Shown one piece after another: positions 23,464 through 34,533 of a stretch of 64,000 bases of DNA (position 1 is its first letter; each line of letters begins with the position of its first letter). The notes below the pieces were generated by a model. That model searched no databases. It was not told the origin of the DNA and was given only the letters and a program-made list of their open reading frames with translations. Both the position numbers and the translations under genes were made by a program. Source of the stretch: Monocercomonoides exilis (Eukaryota; Preaxostyla; Oxymonadida; Polymastigidae); NCBI GenBank assembly GCA_001643675.2, contig LSRY02000040.1, positions 586,001 through 650,000 of the forward strand, in the 5' to 3' direction.

Positions 23464-24106
23464 TCATCCACCGAGATATATTCTGCCACACTCAGCGCAT
23501 CTGCTGTCTGAGACTCCATTTCGTCTCGTTCCTGTTCCGCCATTTCCCCATCCACTACTCCGTGGCCTCTCCTCAGACAGCCCTGCACTTCGCTCTTTGT
23601 TCTCTTCTCTGCAGCTCGTAGCACCGTTTGCCTCACTGTCTTTATCCTTCAAAATAACCTGCTCCCAGTCAAATGTGAGGAGATCCTGCCAACTCCTCTT
23701 CTTTCTCCTTCCTTCATTCTGTTGCTCGCACCATCTTCGTTTGTTTTGTATTCCATTCCATTCGATTCTCCTTTTCGCTCCCATCTTCCCCTCAGACGCA
23801 AAGAGTTTTGCATTTTCCTTCAAAAACACAAGTGTCCTCCTCATCTTCATTCGAAGCTCCTCTGCTTTCCTCTCCCTTTCCTTATGTGAATAGGTCCCTG
23901 CGTGCTGTGTTTGTTCTTTCAATTCGCCAGAAGGTGCCATTCAAAGTGTTCACTGGATGCAGCAGGAGCAGCAAAAATTCTGTCCGTGCAGAAGCATGCA
24001 GAGGCGGAAAAGGAAAAGCTGAACACGATTGACTGAAGTGAGCCACTGATTTTGCGGCGGAAGCAGCTTTTGAAGCAGCAGCACTTAAAGAGGTTTGGGT
24101 CACCAT
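23464..24106 (-). pseudogene. Charged coiled-coil remnant
   Basis: The minus frame 23464-23940 reads ERKAEELRMKMRRTLVFLKE, then GKMGAKRRIEWNGIQNKRRW. It is a plausible helical coiled coil. The upstream minus frame to 24106 is Ala/Ser-rich in a different phase. Probably a decayed gene; family unknown. Confidence 0.35.
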
Positions 24107-24390
24107 TTTTTATTTCGTTGTTATAGCTCTTTATTGCAGCGGGTGTCACCGGACTGTCAGAATTGATAATTGAACAAGAAAAAGCAGAGCAAGAGGGAAA
24201 TGAAGAGATGAAAGAACAAAATAAATCTAAAAAGGAAAAAATTGAAGATTGTTGGGATTTTGATAAAGAAGAATTCAAAAAAAAGGAGATTCAAAAGAAA
24301 CCTAATTTTCCTGTTATCAGAAATAGAAGTGCTAACTATCATTGAAGAAGAATTTGGAAGATATTTTTTTCGTACCAACGAATGAAGCAT

Positions 24391-25093
24391 CGAAAGAAGA
24401 GGAATGTCATCACATGCAGAACAGAAAAGGAAACACTTTTCCTATGTTTAAAAAATGAATGAAAAATGATAGAAAATAGTTAACCAACAAACATGTATAT
24501 TTTGCAAAATACATACAATTTAATAATTAAATAAAAATATCATTATCAACAAATATGCTATGCTTTAAGTTAAGTGTGAATTGAACCTTAAAAACTTAAA
24601 AAATGGTTCAATCAGCTCAGGATAAATAATGTCTTTGTTGTTGTTTGAATTTTCATTGATATAATCACGAATATGTTGAGAGCATTCAACAACTGACTTC
24701 TTAGATGATATGTTATCTCTTATTGTTTTTTTTATTCTCTGTCTTCAGCTCTTCATTCTGATTCCTTTTCTTTTTTGTCATAAACTAATGTCAATCGATA
24801 TTGTCCTTCAATTCTTTCAATTTCTTCAAATTCTTTAATCTCTCTTATTCGATAACTTCATACAACATGTATTTAACTATTCAATAATTCATTTGAAGTT
24901 TATCGAATAAATTATTGTATAACATATTTTTATTTCTGTCTTTTGCTTATTTTGAAAATAAATAGTTATAAGAATAAACAAATATGGGAAAATTAATATT
25001 TTTCCTTTAAAAGTGAATTTTCGATTTCAAACATATTTTCATTTGCTTTTATTAAACACATATTAATATTTCAATTCCATCATTCAAAAAATT

Positions 25094-25094
<1 letters not shown>
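24391..25094. other. AT-rich intergenic DNA
   Basis: No protein-like frame or RNA gene was seen. Confidence 0.4.

Positions 25095-25153
<59 letters not shown>
25095..25153. repeat. 59-bp pure poly-T tract
   Basis: Uninterrupted T from 25095 to 25153. Such a tract could be the poly-A tail of a retroposed sequence on the minus strand, or simple slippage. Confidence 0.95.
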
Positions 25154-25154
<1 letters not shown>

Positions 25155-25649
25155 ATCAGTTATCTTTAAGTCACTGACTGACTTGAAACAACATTTCATT
25201 CCAAGTCACAAAGGCTTATGTAAAACAAATAGGCAAGCAACGAATCCACGTCATTTCCGCCAATGCGCTTGATTTCTTGCCATAGAACATTGCAACGAGA
25301 ATTTAATGTCGATTCGCGTTTTGAAAACGACATTTTTCTCTAATAAATGTTTTTTTTATGGTAAATCACAATTATTCTTAAAAAATATTTTTTATATAAA
25401 AAAATATGTATTGTTATTTATTCGTTATTTGACTATTTCCAAAATTGTTAAAAAAATTTTTCAACGTGATTTAAATTAGAGAAAAATTTTTTAAAAATTT
25501 CATATCAGAAAAAAATTTGAAAAATCAAAGAATTCTTAAATTGAAGGTCTATTGAATATTCGTCGCATAAATGAATATGTCTTTTGACAAATTATATTTT
25601 CATATAGAAATATTAAAAAATAACATTTAATATCATTCTTCAATGATAA
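25154..25649. other. Spacer with a GC-richer patch
   Basis: The patch 25154-25345 contains AAGTCACTGACTGACTT, the second copy of AAGTCACAAAGGCTTA (25203-25218) and a hairpin-forming AATGTCG..GTTTTGAAAACGACATT near 25298-25327. The rest is AT-rich. No ORF is supported. Confidence 0.4.
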
Positions 25650-25841
25650 AAGGATCTGACCCATGATCCGAATTTCCAAGGGGTCAAAAAGATCAAAAAA
25701 ATAAGCGTTAAAGGGCGAAAATTGCAGGTAGAAGAATGCAGTTTTTTGGCTATAGATGAAGTTAAAATGGTGAAAACAATCATTTTATGCAAAAAAAAGA
25801 CCCCTGAGGATTCTGTCATTTTGTGATCGCCATTGTTTGGA
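25650..25841 (-). repeat. Dispersed ~227-bp unit, copy C (truncated)
   Basis: Inverted relative to copies A and B and cut at GGATCTGACCCATGATCC, the inner border of the arm. Confidence 0.85.
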
Positions 25842-26369
25842 CAAAGAAAAAGAGCTGATGCTCTTCAAATACAACGTTTTAAAAATCAAAAAAAACATTT
25901 TACTAACTCTTATCACGTATATAACAATTAGACAAACAATAAAAATTTTTCTGATATTTGTTTTTTTTTTTCAATAAATATTCAAAATTTCAAAAAGATA
26001 TGGTTCTGATTAAAGCTGGAGTTTTGTTTCTTTCATTTCTTTAAAATCACTTGCTTTTCCAACTTTTTACAGGTTTGCTTTAACTTTCTGTTTTTTAATG
26101 TTTGTTGTAATGCTATTATTTCTCAAATATATTTTTTATTTACCACTTTTTTTAAAAAATATGTCAAAATATATTCAAAATCTTTATATTTTATGTTTGT
26201 TTGTCAGTAATATCTGATTCTTAAACTGTTGGCCTGTATTTATCTTGCGTTGCTGCTTTTATGGAAATGGTTTTTAAAAAATGGAGAATTCTTCAGATGC
26301 TTCTTTCAAGCGAACATATTTTCTGGCGCTGATTGAGTTCACTCTGCTGCTCGTGCGCCAACAAGACGA

Positions 26370-26648
26370 ATGAAATATCATTCATTCATTCATCTTCTTG
26401 GCGAGTTGCAGCTATTATTGAAGAAGTGGCATATTTTTAATGTGAAAGTGCTTTCACAGCGCGTTGTGGCTAATGCAATGAGACGGGGAATTCAATTGTT
26501 TGTTGGCGGAAGACAGCTGCGAAAGAGCAAGAAAAGCAAAAGAATGCTTCGATTAGATGCAGGACAAGGGAGACATTTGTTACAGAAGCTGAACTGCAAA
26601 GAAAGGAAACGACCGAGAACTAAAGAAGGAGGAGAGATAAAGGAATGA
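26370..26648 (+). CDS. Small hypothetical ORF in the right arm
   Basis: Identical to the left-arm ORF at 11572-11850 (92 aa, leucine-rich helix then basic tail). No known motif. Confidence 0.35.
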   Translation: MKYHSFIHLLGELQLLLKKWHIFNVKVLSQRVVANAMRRGIQLFVGGRQLRKSKKSKRMLRLDAGQGRHLLQKLNCKERKRPRTKEGGEIKE

Positions 26649-26970
26649 GAATAGAAAGGGGCAGAATAGAAAATTAGAAAGGTTATTTTGTTCAATCCAT
26701 TTAATTCAATCTTCATTTTTTTAAAAATCAATTTTGAACTTAATATTTGTAATATTTTAAGGCCATTTCATGATTTTATTTTATTTTTTCTCTGATTCAG
26801 ATACAGAAAACATTCTCACATGGCTTTTTTTGACGAAGCAGACGCGTCTGTTGAATATGCTAGTCTCAGAATTGCGAGCAGAAAACAGATGGTGCGGTGT
26901 TGGTGCGCGTCCATTTGGTTGGTGATGGGCTGAAACATGGCATACCGGGAGTTGACAGTCGAAGAACAAA

Positions 26971-27342
26971 ATGCAGGAGTCGGTTGGGCAGTTTGAGCGG
27001 TGGGAGGCAGAGCGGGCAGGGTCGGGGAAGCAGGAGCTGCGGCGGCGGCGGGCAGCTGGGGCAGCAGAAGGGGTGTCGCCGACGCTGCTGCTGCTGAAGC
27101 CGCGGGGTGAGTTCTTTAAGGAATCGGAGCTTTCGCGTGTGACGACGGTGCAGAAGAAGATGAATGTGGGGGAAGAGTTCAAGGTGTCAGTGATGCTGCG
27201 GGAGGACGAGAAGGAGCGGGAGTGGAGGGAAGGGGCGGTGAAGATGCGGGAGATAAGGCTGCGGCTGAACCGAAAGCTGGGAGAGAAGAACGCGAAGAGG
27301 AGGGCAATGGAGATGAGCGAGAAGATGCTTGCGAATCAGTAG
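26971..27342 (+). CDS. Charged coiled-coil ORF in the right arm, 123 aa
   Basis: Starts with ATG, with an in-frame TGA 15 nt upstream. The sequence is Arg/Glu-rich (QELRRRRAAGAAEGVSPTLL, then FFKESELSRVTTVQKKMNVG, then ending MSEKMLANQ). Just upstream another frame (MAYRELTVEEQNAGVGWAV) also looks coding, suggesting a frameshifted, longer ancestor. Unknown function. Confidence 0.4.
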   Translation: MQESVGQFERWEAERAGSGKQELRRRRAAGAAEGVSPTLLLLKPRGEFFKESELSRVTTVQKKMNVGEEFKVSVMLREDEKEREWREGAVKMREIRLRLNRKLGEKNAKRRAMEMSEKMLANQ

Positions 27343-27947
27343 ATGTAAGAGAGAAAGTGGAAAAGAGAGAAGGAAAAGAAGGAGATGAAGACAATGAGAA
27401 CTGCAACAAAATGGAGGATGAGAGAGAAGAACGAAATCTTGTTCAGCGGAGATAACATAGAAGGGAAATTGACATCGCCAATTGAGAGAGAAAGAGAAAT
27501 AGGAAATAGAGTTGAACACGAGGGTTCTTTATAGACAGAGAAAGATGGTATTTCCAAAAGCAAAGTCGATAGAATGGTCCATTTGGAGATATAAGATAAA
27601 AGTAGAACATCTTTTGTTATTTATTCTTCTAAGAATGGCAACTGGCTGGAAAAGTTGTGGCAGATGAAGAGATTTTGAGTTTAATTACATAAATGCGGGA
27701 AGCAGAAGTGACAGGTGTGAATGCAATGAAGTCAAACATAAGATTAAATGAGCATTTTTGTATGGAAGACAAAGAGGAAAAAGAGAGATGGAAAAGCGAA
27801 CTGAACGGGATATAGTCTGAAGCATCAAAATCAGCTTCGAAGAAAAGAAGACATGCTCGTGACATTTCTTCAGTAATTTCATCATCATCGTCTTCTTCTT
27901 CATAGAGCAGCAAGACGTTTTTCCGCGATCCAAAGAATGAATCCAAA

Positions 27948-28379
27948 ATGACAGCGAAAAGGAAGAAATGCAGCAAAGATGACATGGTTCTGTTCCAAAA
28001 AGACGAATATTATTACTTCGGGTCAAAAAACACAACTGCAAACAAAGCATTAAGCCCATCTATTTCTCAATCACAGGCATCTTCTTCATCTTCCCCTCAG
28101 ATTTCTTCATTGATTTCTCCACAAAGTGCCAGCAAACACACAAAGGCTCCACGAAGCAGCCTTCTTGCTACGCTGGAAGGGATAAAGAGGAGGAAAGAGG
28201 AGAAGAAGAACACAGATTCTCTTTCGCTATGCTCATCACTGACACCTGAAAGGATACTGACTCTGATTTCAGCTGGTGATATTGCGCCTGCAGATGGCAA
28301 GTGGTTTGAGGAGAAAGAGAAAGATGTGGATGTGGTGAGAGTGGTAGAAGAGGAGGAAGTGAAAAATGGGATGGTGTGA
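27948..28379 (+). CDS. Hypothetical Ser/Lys-rich protein
   Basis: The frame reads KKCSKDDMVLFQKDEYYYFG, a Ser-rich part, then SSLLATLEGIKRRKEEKKNT and SLTPERILTLISAGDIAPAD. Composition is convincing for a real exon. It precedes further same-strand fragments (28404-30450), possibly exons of one decayed gene ending in a PP2C-like domain. Confidence 0.4.
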   Translation: MTAKRKKCSKDDMVLFQKDEYYYFGSKNTTANKALSPSISQSQASSSSSPQISSLISPQSASKHTKAPRSSLLATLEGIKRRKEEKKNTDSLSLCSSLTPERILTLISAGDIAPADGKWFEEKEKDVDVVRVVEEEEVKNGMV

Positions 28380-28403
28380 AAGGAGCAATAAACGAAGGCG
28401 AGA

Positions 28404-29342
28404 ATGAAATTTGACGAAAGATTGAGGCGAATAAAAGAAAAGAAGCTGAGAGAAGAAAGAGAAAGAGAAGCAGAAAGAATGAAAAACTTGCCTTTTTTTC
28501 AGCAAAATGCCACGAACGCAACGTCAATTGGACCAAATCAAACTCTTCAGTCAACGCTCCAATCAACTAGATCAGCATCCTTCTCTTCTTCTCCTTCCTC
28601 CTCCTCCTTATCATCATCATAACCTTCTTCTCTATCCTCACATATTCCATCTGATAACAATCAAATTGTCAATGCTTTACCTCCTTAAACATCATCACTT
28701 TCATCTCCTTTTTCAAAGTTATCTATATCTCCTTCTTTCACAAATACCCCGACTTTCACCAATCAAATTTAGCATCCCGTTTATTCTTCGTCATTGTGCT
28801 TTCCTGATCCAAAATTGTTGGCTATTCCGAGCTGTATCGAACGAGTTGAATTAAAGAAAGCGATGCAGCAGAAGATGGAGAAGATGCAGAAGAATGAGGC
28901 AGAGAAGGATACAAAGGAGCAGCTGGAGGAAGAGAAGGAAAACTCGGAGAAAGATCAGGAAAAGCTCGAAGACGAGCAGAAGAAGGCGCTGGAGCAGGCT
29001 GAGAAGAAGCAGGAGGCATTTGCCTCGTATCTGAAGAAGAAGAAGATTGAAAGAAGCGAATCAAACTTTAAAAGTGGAGCAAAGCAGAGGAAGGTGCGGA
29101 TGAAGGAGAATACAGAATCGCATTTTGTTGTATGGATAATGAAGACACTGTCGATTCGAGACGATCTATATTTAGACAGGCAGGCTGTTCAATTTGGAAG
29201 CTTTGGAGATGTTTTTCCCAATAAAAGCACATTTTCATCTGCAGAAGAAGGAAAAGATAGTATTTCTGAAAACTTATCTTCTTCAAAAGAACAACAAAAG
29301 AAGAAGAAAAAGAAGAACAAGAAGAAAATTGCATTTAAATAG
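28404..29342 (+). pseudogene. Lys/Glu-rich coiled-coil fragments
   Basis: Frame 28404-28622 (RLRRIKEKKLREEREREAER) and frame 28794-29342 (MEKMQKNEAEKDTKEQLEEE, then FVVWIMKTLSIRDDLYLDRQ) are separated by T/C-rich DNA without a clean splice path. They look like linker parts of the Ser-rich/PP2C locus that follows. Confidence 0.35.
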
Positions 29343-29508
29343 AACAAAAACATTCGGAGCAAAAGCGAAGCGAAAATGCGAAGGCGTTTTTCGATGTTTA
29401 ATTTGAGAGATTATTTCGCTTCTTCTTCTGCTCCTTTGCAGAAAAGCATGCTATTTGATGAATGTCTTGTGAAATACAAAGAAAATTTGCAAGCACATCA
29501 AAAAAAGC

Positions 29509-30450
29509 GTGAAAGAAGCTTCTTCTTCTTCTTCTCCTTCTTTAATTTCTTCTGCTAATAGTGGTGAAGCTGAAGTTTCGCAGCCTTATTTGCCATTTCC
29601 AAGCACATCTGCTTCTTCTTCTTTTTCAAGGCCTCACTCACATTCTCGTTCCTCAAAGTCATCTCATTCAAAACCCAGCTCATCAACAACTTCCTTATCT
29701 CCTTCCTCAACAGCTGTCCCAACTGCTTCATCATCATCACCTTCTTCTTCATTTTCTTCTATTTCATCTTCTTCATCAACCTCTCGAAATACATCTGTTA
29801 TCAAACAATTTTTTCATCCCCGCCAGCCACTTGCACAGACACACAAGAAGCACAGCAGCCACACACTCAAACCGATCTCTATTACATATTTACTCTCGAC
29901 TCTCTCGCAAAATGCTTCTGAAATCAAAAGACAGAAGAAGTTAACAGTAAGTCAGAAGCGAAACTCATCTCTTTCGTCTTCTTCAGCAAAGACTCGACTG
30001 ACTATTTCGACATCTTCTGCGCATTCATACGCAGTTACATATTCTTCTTCTTTGTTTTCTTCCTCTTCCTCTTCTTCTGTTTCTCAAGAACCACCTTGTT
30101 CGCCCTGCCCCACATTTCCTTCTTTTCTCCACCACTGGGTCGGCTATGCTGAGACTTGCGGGCAGAGAAGCACGATGGAAGACAGCGTGTTGCTACTGCC
30201 TGTTGATGGATGGGACATAGAGAAGCTTGTGCGACGGAGAAGGGAGAATTTTGGCTCGCATACTGAAATGTCCGCAGGAGCTGAGGTTCACTGAGAAAGG
30301 AATGAAGGCACTGGAGGACAGAGAGGCTGAGATCTGGGCAAGGAGGATGAGAGAGAAGAAGAGAAGGAAGAAGGAAAGAATGGAAAAGGAAAAGAGAGGA
30401 TGGAAAGAGAAAGAAAAGAAGAAGAGGATGATAAATCCAGAAATAAGCTA
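29509..30450 (+). pseudogene. Ser-rich protein with a PP2C phosphatase remnant
   Basis: A long Ser-rich frame (29509-30294) ends with VGYAETCGQRSTMEDSVLLL, matching the first conserved PP2C block (G-x-R-x-x-MED). The frame must shift near 30230 to read CDGEGRILARIL, which corresponds to the metal-binding DGHGG block with His replaced by Glu. It then becomes a Lys/Arg/Glu run and stops at 30450. PP2C enzymes are metal-dependent Ser/Thr phosphatases, and in anaerobic protists they often sit at the end of leucine-rich-repeat proteins. The remaining PP2C blocks were not found, so this is a broken copy. Confidence 0.55.
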
Positions 30451-30599
30451 AATACAAACACAGAAGCAAGTAATGTTGAAATTAACCACAAACGTTGCCT
30501 TCATCTTCTCCTTCTTCGTCATCATCATCTTCTTCATATTCTTCAACAGAAAGTATTGAAGAACAGAATGTGATACGCACACAATAAATGCAGCTGATG

Positions 30600-31075
30600 A
30601 TGCTCTTCTTCAACCTCCAGTGAATATTTCTCCTCCTCCTCTTTCCACTCAAGCTCAATTCAATGCCTCTGCTCTCTTCTCAACAACTTCTTCCATACTC
30701 CCCTATGCACCTTCTTCTTCTTCTCCTTTTTCTTCTTCTTTTTTTTTCTCCAAGTTCTTCTTCTTCATCGTCTTCACCTTCTTCACCTTCTTCAAATACT
30801 TCCTCTTCTCTTTCTTCTTCTCCTTCTCCTTCTCCTTCTCCTTCTTTGCCTTCTTTTTCTTCTTCTTATCCTTCCTCTTCCTCTTCTTCGTATTCCCTTT
30901 TTCAACTTTCTCTTCCCCATCCTCTTATTTTATCTTCGCAACTCGATTCATCTTCATCTTCTCCTTCTCCTTCTTCCCCTTCTTCAATTCCCCAATATCC
31001 CCTTCTTATCTCTCTTTCTCTTAGAGTTAAGAATGACAGATTTCAAGGTGTGTCTTTTCATCTGTTTCTTCCTTA
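30600..31075. other. Pyrimidine-rich low-complexity DNA
   Basis: TTC/CTTCTC tracts producing Ser- or Phe-rich frames in all plus phases. Not counted as genes. Confidence 0.6.
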
Positions 31076-31119
31076 ACACGAAAGCCTGAAAGCATCGATA
31101 CGAAAGGCAGAGGAGAGAG

Positions 31120-31411
31120 ATGATTCTCAATGCAGCTCCGAGTGAATCAACAGTTGAAGAGCCACTAAGAGGTGTTTGGAAGGATGACTCCGCCTCCTCA
31201 TTTGAACAAAGGAATATTGAGTGCTCTGACATATCAAGCAGATGAGGTTGCAGCTGGCTATGAGGGAAAATATACAAATGGAAAGGATATTGCAGGTGAG
31301 CAAAAAGCTGTCGACATGCACACTCCAACAGAGCTTGTCGAGCGAGACGGCAGTGAAGAAGGAGAACATCATGCTGAAGAAGCTTGTTGACTTATTTAAA
31401 ACAGAAAGATG
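31120..31411 (+). pseudogene. Coiled-coil fragment
   Basis: One plus frame from about 31223 reads HIKQMRLQLAMRENIQMERI, then LQQSLSSETAVKKENIMLKK, LVDLFKTER before TGA. The hydrophobic residues are spaced as heptads. No upstream start is present, and there are stops 5' of it. Confidence 0.35.
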
Positions 31412-31429
31412 AAAATAACACGCTGAATC

Positions 31430-32450
31430 ATTCAGTGGATAAATAGTGGTGATGAGAAGCTCAACTTAGTTGCTGACGTCATAGTCGAATAGGAGCACAG
31501 GCGAGGCAGCACTGAGGGTGGAGAGGTTGGCATGGGATAGAAAGAGGGAGGAAGTGGCGAGGGCATGATGAGCAGGGCAGGGGAGGGGTGAGGGATTGGA
31601 CAGATATGTTGGAGAGGCGAAGTGTGCCTCGGCAAGAACAATTGAGGGGTTTGATGAGGCGGACGAGCTAGTCAGCAGCGGAAAAGAGGAAGGAGGACAC
31701 AGCTAGTTATCCATCGAGGAGGGAAAAGAGGGAAGAGTGGGCTGATCCAGAGGGAGTTTTCTATTGAGCGGCAGATGCAGAGTACAACAGTGGAAAGGGA
31801 GATGCAAGTCTCAAGCAGGTAGCTGCACTGGCAGGCAGAGGTACCGGTGTATTGCTCGACGAACATTTAGAAGGCGTGTAAGAATGTGATTAAGGGGAGG
31901 AGTCGACATCGAGGTCGGTGTCGGTGGGAGGAGTGGGAGGCGAATAAGGGATTGAAAATGGAGAGGGTAAGGTGGGGACCGGCTGTGGCCAGCACGAATC
32001 CGCTGAGCTCATCGATGGCAAACACCACGCAACCCAAGCCATGTGTCTGTGCCTGGCCTCGTCACCTCCTCTTGCACCGCTGCGATCTTTACACATCCCC
32101 CGTCTCCGCTCCCCTTCTCCCCACCCCCAATCATACGCCCGTTGCACTCCACCATACTGCTGCTCCCAGTGCACTTGATCTGTGAAAACACTGTGCTCGC
32201 AATTTTGCACAGTGTTTCGAACTCGCATAGCACCAGCCTCTCAGAGCTGATTGTTGTCAGCACGAAAATTATCATCTCCACTTTCTGAAGTGATTTTTGC
32301 ATCCTCATTCAAGTTCGAAACTGAACCAAGCAGGGCTGATGAAAAATGCAAAAAAACTTATTCACATATTTGTACAGCTTTAAAAGAGATTTTCGAAGAA
32401 GAAGAAATAGCACAGAGAAATATATTCAGAAAAAGGGTTGAATGAAATGC
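31430..32450. other. GC-richer region without an assignable gene
   Basis: Frames on both strands (for example minus 32009-32308 and plus 32043-32288) overlap and have mixed composition. The minus frame (ERLVLCEFETLCKIASTVFS) looks slightly more protein-like. It is probably decayed coding DNA, unidentified. Confidence 0.25.
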
Positions 32451-33363
32451 TCACCAAGCAACTGAGGCAATGCCAAAAAGAAGAACAGAGGATGAGAAAG
32501 ATGAGATCATAAAAGTTACGAGCTTTTTAAGTGAAAAAAGCAGAAATTCTCGTATTTATTTTCATTTATTCATTATTTCTTTGTAAATTTTTTAAAAAAC
32601 TTTGATCAATTTATTAAAATAACTTCTTTAAAGTATTATTTATTTCCAAGCAAATGTCAACTACAAATTGTTGTGTATCTGATAAATATCTTGTTATACT
32701 GCTATATTTTTGCGTTAATGTTAATGTGAATTGTTAAATTTCAACGAATATTTTAAGATCTTCAATATTTATATAAAAATTTCTTTGCAACAACTTTATG
32801 AAACATATTTTTAATTTGAAAATGTTATGTTACATTATTGTAATTATTGTTATCATGTTTTTGAAATCAGTTAACTTAAGTTTTATTATGTTTATCAAAT
32901 TATCGAAAATTTTTTGAAGAAATTATATCAATTTCTCAAAATATAAAATAAAAACAATTGTAAACAAATTTAAAACAACTAACAATTAATAATAATTATA
33001 TTTAAAGCAATATATTTGAATGATCATCACTTTCATTATTCCAATCAACCCCACCCTTAATGAAAATTTTTTATGATCAAACGTCGGAATTTTTTATGAT
33101 ATCAAAAAAAATCACCCATATGTTGATTATATTCGATGTGATGATATCCTGTTTAGACTGCATAATGGAAACATTTTTATTTTTTTATGAAAGCTTTTTT
33201 GTTTATTTTTTCCAATGTTAACATCTTCTCTTATTTCAATCAAGTTTCTTATTCATTTACCATATTACACCAGAATAGAAATAACAAACCAATAGAAACA
33301 TTGAAAAGGAAAAGTTTTCATTCCTGTAATATGTGATGAGTTGGAAGAGGAAATCTGTCCAAT
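32451..33363. other. AT-rich intergenic DNA
   Basis: No gene. Contains an inverted copy (33100-33121) of the motif seen at 4879 and 50110. Confidence 0.5.
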
Positions 33364-33609
33364 AAATGTCAAATTTTTTTTGAAAAGTTTCTTTTGTTTT
33401 ATTTTCACATAAAACAAAAATTTTATATTTCGATCAAATTTCTGTTCCCACTCACCAAATTTCGCTATCATGAAAATAAAATCTAAACAATGTTATCATT
33501 TCCATACAAGAAAAGTTTCGTAAGAGGGAACAGAAATTTGATTGAAATATAAAATTTTGTTTTATTTGAAAATAAAACAAAAGGAACTTTTCAAAAAAAT
33601 TTTGACAAA
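33364..33609. repeat. Foldback/MITE-like element, copy 1
   Basis: A 246-bp imperfect palindrome. The ends are AAATGTCAAATTTTTTTTGA and its inverted counterpart TCAAAAAAATTTTGACAAAT. Inner blocks GATCAAATTTCTGTTCCC and GGGAACAGAAATTTGATT pair with each other. A diverged second copy is at 34534-34782. Confidence 0.8.
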
Positions 33610-34533
33610 TGTTAAATAATAATTTTTTATTTTTTCTTTTGTTATAATTCCAAAAAACATATGTTCATAATTTTTTAATTTATATTCACAAAACAACGGT
33701 GAGACTTTAGAGTTGTGCATTGATATTTTTTGAACATGTTTGCTATCAGCCTTCATCCAATTGTGTTGAGCGGGGAAGAAATAAATTGTGGAGATAGATG
33801 AATGAATGCGGAGAAGACAAAAAAGAAAAAAAGGGAGAATAAAGAAACTAATTTTGTTTATTTGAACGAATGTAATTATGGATTTCTTTTCAGAAATCGA
33901 AGAAACTGAAAGTATTATTATTTCACATTGTTCTGCAAGCACTTATTTTCATTTCATCCAATTCCCATTTTCAAAAGAACAACCATTCTTAACGATGAGA
34001 AAAGAACATCAACTTTTTTTGATTCAATTTGTTTCATTCATAAAACAGTGTGTCACAAAATGTATCAAGTGAATATGCTCATTGGTGCTTGTGAAAAAAT
34101 AATTGAAGGTCTATGGCCTCATTTGTGAAAGGTTTTCCTTGAATACAAAGGAAGGAATAACAATCTGGAAGATTGTTTGGTTTATTGGACTGAATCGAAC
34201 ACTCTTTGAATCATGAAGAAGAAGTTAAAGGAATCAAAGTTTGTTGGAGAAAAATAAATAAATGGAGGAGATAAATACAATTGAAATTAAGTTTAAATCT
34301 TTACTGATCGTGGATGAAATTTTCAATAAAGCACTTTCAGACAAGGAATCCGAAGATGAAAGATTCCTCAATTGCACATCTCATTCAACTGATTAACATG
34401 AAATGGCAGAAGATAAATATGTTTATATTTTCAAAAATTGTTTTTATTGTAAGAGAAATATATTTTCAAGTCCTATCATGAGCTTTGCTGATAAATCAAA
34501 TATTGTAATAAATTTATTTCCGCAAAAGTTTTT
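33610..34533. other. AT-rich DNA with a possible decayed ORF
   Basis: Overlapping plus frames 33878-34072 and 33928-34128 (FIHKTVCHKMYQVNMLIGAC, EKIIEGLWPHL) suggest a frameshifted coding remnant of unknown family. Confidence 0.25.

Larger units (their letters stand above)
25650..27338. repeat. Right arm of the 1.69-kb inverted repeat
   Basis: Reverse complement of 10887-12574, ending inside repeat copy C on its inner side. At the outer side identity fades at 27338 within a coding-like stretch. The bases next to the two outer ends show no obvious target-site duplication. Confidence 0.9.

Noticed and set aside
10887-27338. Canonical Maverick/Polinton
   Set aside because: Size and terminal repeats fit, but no protein-primed DNA polymerase, packaging ATPase, capsid or adenain-type protease is seen, and no target-site duplication flanks the arms.
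31120-31411. C-terminal PP2C blocks
   Set aside because: A DMHTPTELVER stretch looked PP2C-like in one phase, but another phase gives a better coiled coil and no other PP2C block follows.
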